Assembly (NCBI RefSeq): GCF_030867095.1
Contig: NC_081824.1
Span: forward strand, 347,360,203-347,424,202
Direction of reading: 5' to 3'
From: Alligator mississippiensis
Taxonomy: Eukaryota > Chordata > Crocodylia > Alligatoridae
DNA length: 64,000 bases
The position numbers and the translations under genes are program-made. A model generated the notes under the pieces. It searched no databases and had not been told where the DNA came from. It saw nothing but the letters and a program-made list of their open reading frames with translations. Positions 34,135 to 45,840 of this stretch are shown here, piece by piece. Within the stretch, counting starts at the first letter, position 1. The number at the start of each line of letters is the position of its first letter.

Positions 34135-34978
34135 TTCTAAATGTACAGTAAAAGATTGAGAACCACTGTTCTAACTGTTCAGACTTAAACAGCCACTGAA
34201 GCTATTAAAAGATAAATTTAGTTTAAGTTTTTAAGACTTGGCTTTTTTTGCAGGCAATTGTCCCTGTTCTAATAATATTGTACAATAATTCTAGATTTCA
34301 GCAGTCTCATTTCAGTTTATTAATCATTTCTTCAATGTTTTCTGAGTGCAGTGAATTAATTTTCTTTTTTAATGGATGTAATCTGCTGTCTGATGTAAGA
34401 TCCCTTGCAAAGTAATTACAAAAGCCATTACAAAGTATGAGCCTGCTAGACTTCCTGTTGCAGTTAGAAGTCTCATTTTTAAAGATCAAAGGTTTTATTT
34501 ATTTATTTTATTTGAGAATCCAGTGAGTGTGGAGAAAACGTGCTTTAAAAATCCCAGCATACCCCACAGAGATTTCTTCATAGTCTGAGGTAAAGTTACA
34601 ACTGAGTATGTTCAGTTTTATGTAGAAATAATCTTCCAGGAGGATTTGTGGTTTAAAAAAACACACAAAACTAGTCAGACGGATGCACCTTATAACACCA
34701 GGCCCTGGTACAGGCAGCTGCTGGCTGAGCCCCCCTGTTCCCGTTTCCTCTGCCTTCCCTGTCCCCTTCGCCCCTTTCCCAGGTCGGGACAGACCTGGCT
34801 CCTGGCTCCAGACCCACTCCCTGCACTCTCCTCCTGCAGGCCAGCCTGTCTCCTGGGCTACCACCAAGCCCACAGCACCCAGGATCAGGGTGCGAGGGGC
34901 TCCTGGCCAACTGAGACACAGAGCTGCTGCTGCCCCTGCTCTCCCCCCAGAAGGCCTCTCTGGAGAGGTGCCCTGGGG

Positions 34979-35291
34979 CCAGCCCCCGTGCTGGCTCTGC
35001 GCCACAAACATGCCCCTGCTGAGAGTGTCCCGGGCACGCCGGGAGGAGCTGTTTGTATCGACCAAGGGGTGCCCGACACACTACACCCTGCTGCTGCTGA
35101 TCGCCATGGTCCCCCAGGTGCACCTGAGAACCTGTTATGGGACCCTGATCTTTGATGGTGCAGAGGGCAAGCACACCCCACCCCACAACCTCTGCCGTTT
35201 GGAGGGCTACTTGTGGCTGCATGACATGTCCCTGCCCCCCACCACCCAAGATGACATCGCTGCCAGCATTGACTCATTCCTTGGCGTGTGA
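34979..35291 (+). other. Unrecognised open frame inside a repeat region
   Basis: From an internal ATG at about 35010 the frame encodes about 93 residues ending ..DDIAASIDSFLGV and a stop at 35289-35291. An AATAAA lies at 35329, about 38 bases after the stop. Its composition is more protein-like than the other GC-rich frames nearby, but I recognise no domain. It could be the tail of a transposon-encoded protein or chance. It is listed as an open frame and not as a supported gene. Confidence 0.25.
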
Positions 35292-35410
35292 GATGCCCGT
35301 GCCTGCCTACCTGTGGCATAGGCTGCTCAATAAAGTTTTGCAGGTGATTGGCTGTTAGGGGACTGCATGCTCTGTGTGCCCTCCTCCCCACCCCCCGCAG
35401 CTGCTCCCAC

Positions 35411-35478
35411 GTAAGAGAGACAGAGACACAGAGAGAGAGAGACACACACACACACACACAGAGTGTGTGTGTGCATGC
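35411..35478. repeat. Compound (GA)n(CA)n(GT)n microsatellite
   Basis: GA-rich and (CA)n runs are followed directly by (GT)n, so the last part (acacacac..gtgtgtgt) is self-complementary and could form a hairpin. Confidence 0.9.
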
Positions 35479-35833
35479 AAGCTGCATGAGCAGCAGGGCT
35501 GGGGCAGTCAAGGGGCTGCAGGTAGGGAGTGCAGGGCACCAGCAGGGCTAGCAGGAGGCAGGGGGCTGTGGGTTGGGTGTAAGGGGCAACAGTAGGGCTG
35601 GAAGGTGGGGTACAGTCAGTCAGGAGTGAAAGGAAGCAGCAGGGCTGGGGGGGCAGTGGCTTAGGAGTGAGGGGTAGAGACATGGCACAGGCATATCACT
35701 GCACCCCCCGCAATCATATACCCCTTCCCCCTCTCCTCCCCTTCCCCCCCGCCTTACCCTCCTTTCTCCTGCCTCCTCCCCTCCCCCCCACAAAGGTGTC
35801 CTCTTTTTTTATACAGGAAATATGTTAATCCTA

Positions 35834-35871
35834 GGCAGGGGCAGGGGCAGGGGCAGGGGCAGGGGCAGGGG
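35834..35871. repeat. (GGGGCA)n hexanucleotide repeat
   Basis: About six tandem copies of ggggca; a G-rich strand with quadruplex potential. Confidence 0.9.
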
Positions 35872-36309
35872 AGGGGCTGGGCCAGGACCAAGACAGGGGT
35901 GGGAGTGGGGGTGGGGAGGGCCCTCCCCCACAGTGTGGGGCTAACCAGGTGGGTATAGCAGGCATGCCCAGAGGCCAGAGTTGGCCCTTGCTGGTGGTGA
36001 GGATGTGCAGCTCCCAGCAGTGTCCTGGGCTGCAGGGACACAGGAACACAGCATCCAGCTGCCCAGGCAGAGGGTCCCTCCGGCGAAGAGCTGCAGCTGC
36101 TGGGGGCCAGTGATGCCATGGTCGGCCTGGCCTCCTGGGTGGGGCTGAGCCTGCAGAGCTGGCAGAGCAGGTGCTGGCCTGTGCTTCCAGAACTGCTGGA
36201 GGAAGTCAGGGGCAGGGAGCATGGTGGGACAGCCTCCTGGCAGCCCAAGGGGCCCTCTCACAATGACATGCCATCATGGTTGCCAGGCCAAAGTGGAGGC
36301 TCAGGAAGA

Positions 36310-36600
36310 CTGTCTGTGCTGGAATAGATGGTCCTGGAGCACCAGGGTGTCATCCAGCTGCTGCATAAAGGGCATGGATTTGCAGGCAGTCCCCAACTGG
36401 TGGTTGTGGTCGGTGACAGTGACCCACGGTGCCTGCAAGGCCTTGATCTTTATGTGGCACTGGCGCACTGACCAGTCATGCCCACACTGGGCCCCTGACA
36501 GGCCCTTATAGATGTGTGAATTGGAGCATCCGCTTCACACAAACTTGCTGATGGCCTTGGCCTCGTCCCACAGTGCCCTGAGGTCTACAGTCTCCTCCTG
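36310..36600 (-). pseudogene. Myb/SANT-like DNA-binding domain remnant
   Basis: Translating the minus strand across 36600-36310 with small frame breaks gives EETVDLRALWDEAKAISKFV, a SNSHIYKGL block, WSVRQCHIKIKALQAPWV and TACKSMPFMQQLDDTLV. The spacing matches the trihelix/MADF-like Myb/SANT domain: Trp-led helix, NxxIYxxI, QCxxKIKxLRxxY, SGxxxKxCxFYxxLD. In Harbinger transposons such a Myb-like protein accompanies the nuclease and binds the element ends. A stop and frame shifts make it non-functional. Confidence 0.65.
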
Positions 36601-37606
36601 GAATCAGTTGTGGCCCTAAAAGGTGGGGCCAGCTGGAGCACGGCCTAGTGGCCAGAGTCTGGCTGCAGGTGGCCCAGGGTGCTGCTGGGCCTGGCAGGTG
36701 CCTGCAGCACCCAGCACAGAGTGACAGCTTGGGCCTGGCAGCTGCACAGTGATGGGGTGCCAGGGACCAGCACCAGGCTGCAGACAGCCTGCCACGGCTG
36801 GCTGGGGCCTCTGTGGGGACACGCAGTGGCCAGAGGCCGGCTGCAGGTTTCCCAAGGCTCGGCATCCCTGAAGGATTTTAAGGGCCAGGGGCTAGGGCAG
36901 GCAAAGAGCCACCCCAGCAGGAGAACCTGGCAGCCCTGGAGCCCTGGGGCTAAGCTGCAGGTGGCCTCCTGGTGGTGGGGGTGACCAGGAGCCAATTTGC
37001 TCCCAGTCAGTGTCCATATGTGCGCTACTGCACAGTAACTAATTGGGAATTAATTTGCTACTTGTATTAACAGGTAGCAAATTAACTCAGAGCAAATTAC
37101 TGCACAGTAAGCATCTGCATGTGTAGACGGTGATGCTTACTGCACAGTGATTTGGTCTACTGTGCAGTAAAGCATCTTGTGTAGATGTGGCCACAGTCAT
37201 TTAATTTGAATAAATGGTAAATGCAGCTCTAACATAAATGGGACAAAGGGAAAATCGTCAACTGACATCAACTAAATTGATCAAGTAACAGCCAGGGTGG
37301 ATTGATTTAAATCAAGGTGATTTAAATAATTTATTAAATCATGATTTAAATCATAAAGAGAAACCCCTTAATTTAAATCAAGTTTCCCACCAATACTTCT
37401 TCACATATTTCTTAAACAATGGCACAAATCTGATCACTAAAACATGTTAATTTACAACATCTGTCCTTAAACTTTTTTTTAATTTTCAAATTTATTAACT
37501 CTAACAGACAAGTCATCACAACACTAAACGTACACTGTCCTTAAAACTTCTACAACTAGATCACACCTTCCCCACTCCCACTGTCATTTTTATTCATAAA
37601 CTGAAA

Positions 37607-40064
37607 CAGAAATACAAGTTTTCCTGCTTTTTCAACTCCCAGTCAATTTCTTAGCTTTGAGTGAATAATACCGAGCAATAAAAAATATTCTCTGTGCCTG
37701 CAGAAGAAGCTACTGCTGTGAAAAGCTGGCTTAGCAATTGAAGGAACTCTGTTTCAAGGTGCCCGGCTAATGATTTTCACCAATTTAGGGGGGTGACTTT
37801 GTTCAAAACATCATCAGTAAACATGTAGTGTTTAAATGTTTGCCCTTCAGCCCTGAACTGTATTATAACTGGCATAACTGAGGGGTGATTTTGAGATGCT
37901 CATGCCATGGCAGCATCACCTTCTTCAGAAGTTAGGCATCTACCTTTATATCTGGGGTTGAGACTGTTTGCAAGAAAATGAGGTGGAGTTAGTGCTTGAT
38001 CCATTTGCTTCTTTATTGTCTGCAATTTAACTTTCTGGCTAGGTATTTCTTTCTTCAATGTCTCTTGAAGTGCCTTCCAAATGTTGACAGCATCAGCAAT
38101 GCAGCAACAATCTCTCTGAAGTTTGTTTAAGGCTTTGGATATGGGCTTCAGTATACTGAGCATATCAGCTACATTCCTCTTTAATCCAGTGTTAGATACT
38201 TTGGATGAGGTACTTCCATCTGTTTTATCATGGTTTTCTTCACAATTTTTTATGAGAATAGACCAGTTGTTAATAAATTGTTCAAAACAATCAGCCGCAG
38301 AGCTTCATCGAACATCTTGAGGGAGAATCACTTTGGATCCTCCTGCTCTCTTCAGTGAAGCTGAAGCAAAATGGTTGTTATAGAAGTATTTTTCAACAAC
38401 ATTTTCTTTTATTCCTGGAGAAATACTTACGTCTTTGTCTAAAAGATGCATTAAATGGGCACTGCAGCCATATGTTATTAAGGAGCAGCCTTCCCTTTCT
38501 TCTTCTAAGTGTCTTCTCATCTTTGCAGACAAGGTTCCTTGGGTGAATCTGATATCTTTTATTATTATTGTCTGCCTATGTCCTTAGACCAACACGGCTA
38601 CAACCTACACCCCTTCTCATCTTTGCCACGCTTGCAGCATTGTCTGTGACAAAACTGCACATGTGACAGTTGAATTTTTGTTCACAGTTTATTACAGTTT
38701 TCACTGCCACTTGTTTTAAATATTCTGCTGCGTGGGCATTTCCTGATGTATCTATTGTTTCTGAAAGATATGCAACCCCATCTTCTGTTGTCACACAGGC
38801 ACATATTACTGAATCATTGTGTACATTGCTCCACCCATCAAGGCTTAAACTGGAGAATTTCCCCTCAGTATTTCTTGCACACTGTTCAAGTTCCTTTTCA
38901 TACACTGTATCTAGCGACCTTTCACCAATGTCTACTGTACCAGGTGGAGTGTAGCCTGGTCGTAAGGACTCAACCACGTCAATGAAGTGTTTATTGTTAA
39001 CAATGAGAAAAGGAGAATTTGTGGCATAAATGAACCAAGCAATCTTTTCATCTATGGTGTCTTCTTGGTATTTACTATAAACCCATCCACAGTAATGGTT
39101 TTACTGGATGATTGAAAGCTTTTGCTTGCTACTGATACTTTGTTGTCTGAAATACGTTTAGGTGCAGCACTGCTGCTAAAAGTACCAGTGGTTGACTTTG
39201 AAGTTGTTGCAAATAGACAATCAAAGTCTCTTATGCTTAAATGGGATCCTGAAACAAAAACGATTTTTGAATAGTCATTCTTCTCAGTTCTTCTCACTCT
39301 ATTATTCAGTTAATCATTCACATCTTTTTCAGCAAGGATGTGGATCCGATTCCAAATTGCCAAAAAAGCTAAGACTGACTGCACTTAGACTGCACTTAAT
39401 TTTAGAGTAAGCCCCATTGAACTCACTGGCACTTCTGTTTTTTGAGAAAACAAGTATAGGATGGGGTTCCCTTGGGAAAGCTGAGTTATGCTGAAGTAAA
39501 ATAGGGAATAGACTTATGGCATCAACATTATGGTCTGGGGCCATGATGTTCCAAAATAAGGGGCATGTATTATGTCATATAAAATAAGAAAATGACACCC
39601 GGAGGCAACTGGAAACTCTAGATTTCTCTTACTGCAGCTTTCTGTACCATAAACTTGGGTGATAGATTCTAAACCTAGTTAACTAATTAAACAAGCCATG
39701 ATGATTAGCTGAGCTAAACCTTTTTTTCTAGCAACATCAAACATAGCAAACAGCTTGGGAATTTACTTGTTAAATCATACTTATACTAAAAGGCACAGAA
39801 AGAGTCTTGAAGAATGATGCATTGCAAAGTGAATTATTTAATTTACTAACCAGTTGATCCACATTGTTCTTCAGACATATCCACATCTTCATCCACATCA
39901 TGTTCTCCCAATAAGCCGTTTTCATTATGATGTTTCATTCTTGCAACTAGGCCCTGCATCTCCTTCTTGCACTGCTTACACTTGACACGTTTTCCCTTTT
40001 TACCCAGGGAAGGAATTTCTTCAAAATATTCCCAGATAGGGTCTCTCTTGCATCCAGAAGCCAT
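37607..40064 (-). pseudogene. hAT transposase pseudogene with BED zinc finger and hATC region
   Basis: The first segment (40064-39851) starts MASGCKRDPIWEYFEEI and contains a BED finger (VKCKQCKKEM then KHHNE, i.e. CX2C..HX4-type), ending at a possible donor (gttagt). A candidate acceptor (tttttgtttcag) opens the next segment at 39248. The catalytic-domain region follows from about 39070 to 38627 (SLDGWSNVHNDSVICA and CSFVTDNAASVAKMRR). After a 100-bp insertion it resumes at about 38512 with LITYGCSAHLMHLLDKD. Its C-terminal dimerisation region reaches about 37610 (VASSAGTENILYCSVLF). It has at least one frameshift near 39070, stops and the insertion. Intact proteins of this family cut and paste hAT DNA in the nucleus. 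Confidence 0.85.
38513..38626 (-). mobile_element. Retroposed SINE/LINE tail inserted in the hAT gene, with 14-bp target duplication
   Basis: The 14-mer cttctcatctttgc occurs at 38513-38526 and again at 38613-38626, flanking an 86-bp insert that shifts the transposase frame. The insert's right part (ctgcctatgtccttagacca) matches the copy at 44137-44241. The left part reads acaaggttccttgggt, the reverse complement of the sequence that precedes ctgcctatg in the 44-kb copy (ccaaagaaccttgt). The insert is therefore internally inverted. Confidence 0.8.
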
Positions 40065-40689
40065 AACAGTTTTCTGTGGCAAAAGTGTGTGGGAATATAG
40101 GAAGGTGCGCTTGTACTACTGAACGATGTCTTCCCTTTTTCTTTCCAGTCCACTCCACTGTTCCTTTCTACTCTGCCTCTGTCCTTTCCTATATTGTCTC
40201 TCTGTCTTTAAGACAGTGTCTTAACTAACTCTGCTGCCTTGCTTGGCCCAGCTCCACCACCACATAAGCACAGAACAACAACAATCCTACCCAGCCTGGG
40301 TCTTTGCACATGTGACTTTGGTCTGCTGAGAAACAGAAACTGAAAGCCCAGACCTTTCAAGAAGCAAGAGCTGGTAGTTAGGCAGGACAGACAGACTAGA
40401 GCCATTGTCATGAGACGAAAAACTGAAATGAATGCCCATGTTTGACTGGTAGGTAACTCAGTGAGTCTGACAGAGCCGTTAATTCATTTTTATGAGACTG
40501 TAAGTGTAGGTTTAGTGTTTGTGATGAGATTCAATTGTAACTGTTATTTTTTAAATGAGAGAGAAATTTGGTATTTTATTGATGATTTTAAACAAATAAA
40601 AAAATCTGATTTAAATTAAAAAATCCAATTTAAATTTAAAAAATCCAATTAATTTTTTTTTAAATCATTGATTTTTATCCACCCTGAGT

Positions 40690-41980
40690 AACACTTCAGG
40701 TTATAAGACTGAAAAGACTACCTGGGACATCAAGTCAAGTCATGCCTCCGGCCCTCCATACCCCTACTCCCTCGCTATTGAAGGCAGCTCCATATCCTAT
40801 AATCTCTATCATAAACTGATCAAGCTCTTGTTTAATGCTTGCTGGGTTTTTGCCTCCACTTCTATTGAAAGGCAGTTCCAGCAGCTCACTCCTTGTATGG
40901 TTAGAAACCATCTTGTCATTTTTAGTCTAAATTTACCCATGGTCATTCTGCAGCCTTTTTGTTTGTGCCTGTATTTCCCATTAGCTTAAATAGCTCTTTT
41001 TGCTTCACAGTGTTTACCCTCCTAATATAGGTAGCAATCATATCCTATCAGCTTTCCCTTTGCTAGAATAAATCTTAGCTCCTTTAGTCATCTCTTGTAT
41101 GATAGGTTCTCCATTTCCCTCATCATCCTAGTAGCCCTTCTCTGTATTTGTTCCAGTTTGAATTCCTATCTTTTGAATAGGGGTAATTAGAATTTTATAC
41201 AGTATTACAGAGGAGGTTGTAGAAGTACAGCGTATTATAACATTAATACTTCCCTGTCTCTATTGGAAATATTTCAACTGAAGCTCCCAGAATTGCATTT
41301 TCCTTTTCCATAACTACATGACATTGATAGTTCTGGGTTATTCTTTGATGTGCTAGTACACTCAAGGACTTCTTGGTGGTTTTGAAATGACCAACCGTCT
41401 TCCACTAGAAGTTTTTGCTTTTATTCCCTAAATACAAGACAAGTTTTATCCCATTTTTATTACTTTCAGTGTTCAAGATCATTCAAGTTATCTGTAGGAT
41501 AAGCCAGTCCTCTTCTGTATTGATGTTGCTTCCTAGTATTTGTGTCATGAGCAAATTTTATCAACATGCTCATACTTTTTGTGCGAAGGTCATTAATGAA
41601 TGTATTAAACAAGATCAGTCTCAGGTTGGATTCTTGAAGGACTCATATAATAACTTCCCTCCAGGCTGATCTACAAAACTACACATTGCCAACTCTCTTT
41701 TAGCTGGTTCCATACTCACCTTAGACTCCTTCTAGTAATTCTCATCTTCTCCAGCTTAACTAATAATTCCCCACATGTCATGTGTTCTGCCAAAGTCTGA
41801 ATAAATGAGATACACCACGTTCTTCTGCTAAATCAGTTTATCTTATCAAAGAAAGAGATGAAGTGAGTCTGGCCCAATCTACCTTTGGTAAACCTATGTT
41901 ACATTTTATTCCATTTTTATTTATATTCATGCCTTTAATTATATTTTCCTTCAAAAATTGTTCTAAAACCCTGCATACTA
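40690..41980 (-). mobile_element. Old CR1/L3-like LINE fragment (antisense)
   Basis: On the minus strand the layout parallels the CR1 at 15.5-16.9 kb: a 3' portion with tgcctccacttctattgaaag (the conserved FKRRL-like helix region) at 40700-40900, then a region matching LVRPxLEY, then the RT core at 41500-41900. It is too decayed for long frames. It abuts the hAT element directly. Confidence 0.65.
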
Positions 41981-41989
41981 TTCAGATAA

Positions 41990-43510
41990 TAAACAAAGGA
42001 TGATAGCAGAGGAAGAAAGAAAAAGGTATCAGAGTGAAGCAAGAGGCCATCAAGAATGAAAAAAAATATTTTGTCATTTATACCCAAACAAACTCTGCTG
42101 GAGTTTGTGATGTATGATCTTGCAATTATTTGAGCAAACCTTAATAAATTATTTTTGAATACTTAATTAAACTCTCCATCTTTGAGAACAAGGTTCTTTT
42201 GGGTAAACTAATTAGTGTTTGCCAAGTAACCCTTGAAACTCAACCACTTAAATGCATCAACTGGTGGAAAATACTTGCACGACTGCCCTAGGATTTGAAA
42301 TTCCATTTAACAGGCTTTCTAGAATGTTTATACAGGCAAATTAAAAGTATGTCCAGATCGTCTTTTCCTGCCTAAACTTCTCACTAGTTTGCCTGCAGTG
42401 ATCACTAGGAAATGTATATACGAAGTGCTGAATCAGCATTGGGCCAAAACGCTTTGTGGCCTATCAGGGGCAAATCCAGAAGGGTTCCAGTGCTGCATTA
42501 GCATCCCATTTGATCCCTGGTCTACCCAGAGTTTAAAACCAGCTGCTTGGTGGCAGCAGCAGCAACGGTGGCAGCAGCAGCAGCAGCACTTCTATTCAGG
42601 CATCAGTGAGAGAGTCAATTAACTTCATAGATCATATAATCTACCTGATTCCTTCCAAACATTTGATTCCACAGGTGTTAGCAACCCTCTCTCCTTTTAA
42701 TGGTCTTGATGTTCCACTAATCAAGCTATTTTTTCTGTATTCTGCTGTCTGTTCACTACTCTAGGTAATGTCCTATTTAACAGTGCTGCAGACTGTTTTA
42801 AAAACTAGCTAAAAACATTAACTCAAGTGAATATTAACTCAGGTGTGGAAAAACCTTTCAGTGAAGCATTGGATGCACTGTCAAGATGCTCAACAAGACT
42901 AGATTTTGTTTTCTGAATCTGAAAAAGACGTGTACATTTAACTCTAATGAGTACAGGGCTAAAGAAACAGTATCTTTTGATTAATTTTGCCTAGTTTGTT
43001 TTTTCTTTTATACATAGTAGCACATTAGTGTACGTTCCAATAAAGCTATATTTGTTTTTGCTTTGATTTTAATGGCATTATACAGCCTTAGGGCCCTAGC
43101 CTATTAGTAAAACAACTAATTTCTTTTTAACTGGAGAAAATGATATGTTGTGTTATAAGGTGAAATGCACCACACCATCTGAACTCCCCTTTCCAAAATC
43201 TTAGATCCATTCATGTGGCCTGTCATTTTGGACATATACTTTTCATGGTATATTCTATTTTGCATTCTTACACTAAGCAGTGGAATGCTTATAATGAAAC
43301 CTTCTTTTGATTAAAGATCTTCTGATTTCTTGCTTTGTTTTGTGCATCTAATGCCCACATACTTCAAAAAAAATGGTTTCCATAGGTGATCTCTTTGGTT
43401 TGCATTCAGTGCCAGTCAACATCAGTCAAAATGTTCCAGTGCTACAAATTTGGCAGTCGTATTGGGGCATTCAGGACCTTTACACATATGTGCATGAACA
43501 TGTGTACACA

Positions 43511-43548
<38 letters not shown>

Positions 43549-44130
43549 AGAATGATTATGTGATTAAAGAAACAATTTAGCGGTAGACTACATGAAATCT
43601 GGTTTTCAATTTCTGAAGTGGCAGCTATATTTCTTTAATAATACTGCCATAGAGGGCATTTAAAGGATATATTTCTGGTATTGCCATCAGATTGCTGTCT
43701 GATAAGACAGAGCCCTGACTTTCTGTGACTATTACATCTTTTTTTTCTCTTGATTAGTGCACTAGTTGTATGGAATTTACAAAACACCTTTCATAGATGA
43801 GCCTACAAATTTCACTTCATAAATCTAATGGATACAAAAAATCATGGACTAAATATAGATGTTGGATTTATGGCATATTATAACCTGCCTGCCATCCAAT
43901 AACCACAGGTAACTTCTCTACATTTTACCAGCTACATTCTATCACCAGGTCAACATTCCCCACTTTCCGTCCCCACCTACTTGTCTCACACCTATTGTCT
44001 CCCATGGCCTCTGATCTTCACTGACACCTATTTGTATTTTCACAGCCCTGCATTTTGCATATTGGCTTCTATTCCATTCGGGAGAACACAAAACAACAGC
44101 TGTGGAGGGCTGTTTGTGCCCCAAAGCTCG
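41990..44130. other. Intergenic DNA, no recognised gene
   Basis: Contains a (CAG)n-rich tract at 42551-42588, a block at about 42575-42800 homologous to 50405-50630, and a (CA)n microsatellite at 43506-43548. No coding region is supported. Confidence 0.4.
43506..43548. repeat. (CA)n microsatellite
   Basis: About 20 CA dinucleotides with one interruption (ccc) near the 5' side. Confidence 0.95.
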
Positions 44131-44136
44131 CAAAGA

Positions 44137-44241
44137 ATAATTTTTTCCAACTATTTAGTTGGTTCAGTAAAAAATACCACTTCTACCAAAGAACCTTGTC
44201 TGCCTATGTCCTTATACCAATATGGTTACAACCAACACCAC
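44137..44241 (+). repeat. SINE-like dispersed repeat fragment
   Basis: The segment with ccaaagaaccttgtctgcc, tatgtccttataccaatatg and gttacaaccaacacc shares its 3' half with the insertion at 38527-38612. It serves as the in-window reference for the uninverted form. The family is not named here. Confidence 0.6.
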
Positions 44242-44273
44242 CTTAAAATAAAGCGTTGTTTTGCATGTCAGGG

Positions 44274-45173
44274 TGTGGCAGGGCACTGTTGGTGCCTGCC
44301 ACTTTAAGGGCTGAGCCAAGCAGCCAGCAGGTGCTTGATTGCAGCAGCTATTTTAGACCTCTGGCCTCCTATATAAAGAGAGCAGTTTGCTGCTGGCAGG
44401 CCAGGCAGTAACATCCTGGAGGTAAGGGCAGGAGCTTAAGGGGATGATTTGGAGGCTCCTGGTCCTGGGCATGAACTAAAACTGCACCCTGCCAGGGATG
44501 GATGGCTTGGTGGGGCTCCCAGTGGCGCGGCAGCCTCCAGGAAATGCCAGACCAGTTACCACACCAGTGAAAGGCGGATCAGGGCACCTTAATAACCCCA
44601 GCTCCCACAACCAGGTGGGTTACCCAAGTTAGAGAGGGGACTAGAGGCTCAGAGACCTGACTTGAAATCCCTCAACTGGTCAATGCTGGGGCCAGGACCG
44701 GAAGGGTCAAAAGGGCCAGGGGCCCACCACAAGGGACACCCAGAGCTAAGGGCCTGGGGTTTCCAACTGGCCTTGGAGGTGAGGCCAGGGCCTGTGTGGC
44801 CAAACGTCCCAGTGGGACCACACCCAAAAGGGGGAACAGTTCAGGGAGCTATGCAACCCAGAATGAAGGCGGAGTAGGCCACCTGAGTGGAGGGATCTTG
44901 TAGGGGTCTGGACTGGAGGATTCTGGGGCCCAGAGTGGGGCTGGTGAGGTTAACATCTATGGATGCCATCTGTGAGGCTTGGGCTGCAGTGTAGAGGAAC
45001 AGAGCCGCAGATAGCGCCCCCTGACATTGGGGCAAGAAATGGGCAGCATCCCACCTAATTAACATCCTAAATTAAATATCAACAAGTCATGGAAGATGAG
45101 GAGGCAGGCAGTTGGCCCAGCAACAGGTGGGCGGGCCATTGGTAGATCGGACCCGAGAAGACCCCCTGTTACA
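44274..45173 (+). mobile_element. Solo LTR (plus orientation) with perfect 5-bp duplication
   Basis: Starts TGTGGCAGGGCACTGTTGG and ends ccctgttaca, flanked by caggg on both sides (44269-44273 and 45174-45178). A TATA box (tatataaag) lies at 44370-44377. It is homologous to, and inverted relative to, the LTR at 28405-29359. No internal element is attached. The LTR could act as a promoter, but no downstream gene is visible. Confidence 0.87.
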
Positions 45174-45569
45174 CAGGGCTTAGCAGTTTAAATTGTATTT
45201 TGAATTGAAATTGTGTTCACAGAGGCCCTCTTCCCCCACCCCTTCCCCACGCCCATTTAATTTTTTTCATTTAGAGGTGTTTGAATCAGCTGTGTTGCTG
45301 TGAGGAAGAGGTACAGGCACTGCCTCCACCTGATGTGAGCTGGGAGCATTCAGAAATGGCAGCTATGCCTTTTCTATTGTGGCTGTTCAGAAGTTGTCTG
45401 CTGGCTACATGAAGAGACTAAGTAACTCTGGTTGTTGTGTTGTCTGCTTACCTGCCAGTCTATGACAACTCCAGAAAAGCAGAATAAGCAGTCAACTACC
45501 TCTGCCTGAGTCCAGGAAGGCATCTAGCAGAGGATGGCCTTCCCTTCCTCGGAGCTACCCTAGCTATCT

Positions 45570-45840
45570 CTGTGGCTGTACAGCACAGGACTAGGAACAA
45601 TGGCCTCAAACTGCTGCAAAGGAAATTTAGGTTGGAGATCAGGAAGAACTGTATGAAGGTGGTCAGGCTACCTTGGGAAGCTGTGGAGTCTCCATCTCTG
45701 AAAAGTTTCAAGAGCAGGCTGGACAAACACCTGGCTGCAATGACTGGGGAGAACTGATCCTGCATTGAACAGAGAGTGACTAGATGAACTCCTAAGGTCC
45801 CTTTCAGCCTTACTTTCTATGATCCTATGATCCTAACCAT
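45570..45840 (+). mobile_element. CR1 3' fragment (sense)
   Basis: The frame gives HRTRNNGLKLLQRKFRLEIR and SLKSFKSRLDKHLA, the CR1 ORF2 C terminus, followed by the CR1 3' UTR pattern (gactagatgaactcctaagg..cctatgatcct). Confidence 0.88.

Larger units (their letters stand above)
34680..37195. mobile_element. Harbinger-like DNA element region, left boundary unresolved
   Basis: The right end at 37015-37195 carries multiple actgcacagtaa motifs and ends with cttgtgtagatgtggcc, like the ends of the Harbinger-like element at 20022-21208. Inside are a decayed Myb/SANT-like domain on the minus strand and an unrelated open frame at 34979-35291. The GC-rich content and repeat-like tail set it apart from the AT-rich flanks. 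I could not find the matching left terminus, so the element may be truncated or composite. Confidence 0.5.
37293..40686 (-). mobile_element. Almost complete autonomous hAT transposon (about 3.4 kb, inactive)
   Basis: The terminal inverted repeats CAGGGTGGATTGATTTAAAT (from 37293) and its complement (atttttatccaccctg, ending 40686) enclose a BED-type hAT transposase gene on the minus strand. The flanking 8-mers agtaacag (37284-37291) and agtaacac (40687-40694) match at 7 of 8; one extra c lies between the left copy and the TIR. Subterminal regions are rich in gatttaaatc motifs, which are candidate transposase-binding sites. Confidence 0.9.

Noticed and set aside
34508-36995. Multiple 100-208-codon frames as host genes
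   Set aside because: They overlap on both strands in a GC-rich transposon-like region with microsatellites; only the Myb/SANT remnant is recognisable.
28405-45173. One provirus with two LTRs
   Set aside because: The LTRs are in opposite orientation with different target duplications, and the DNA between them is unrelated.
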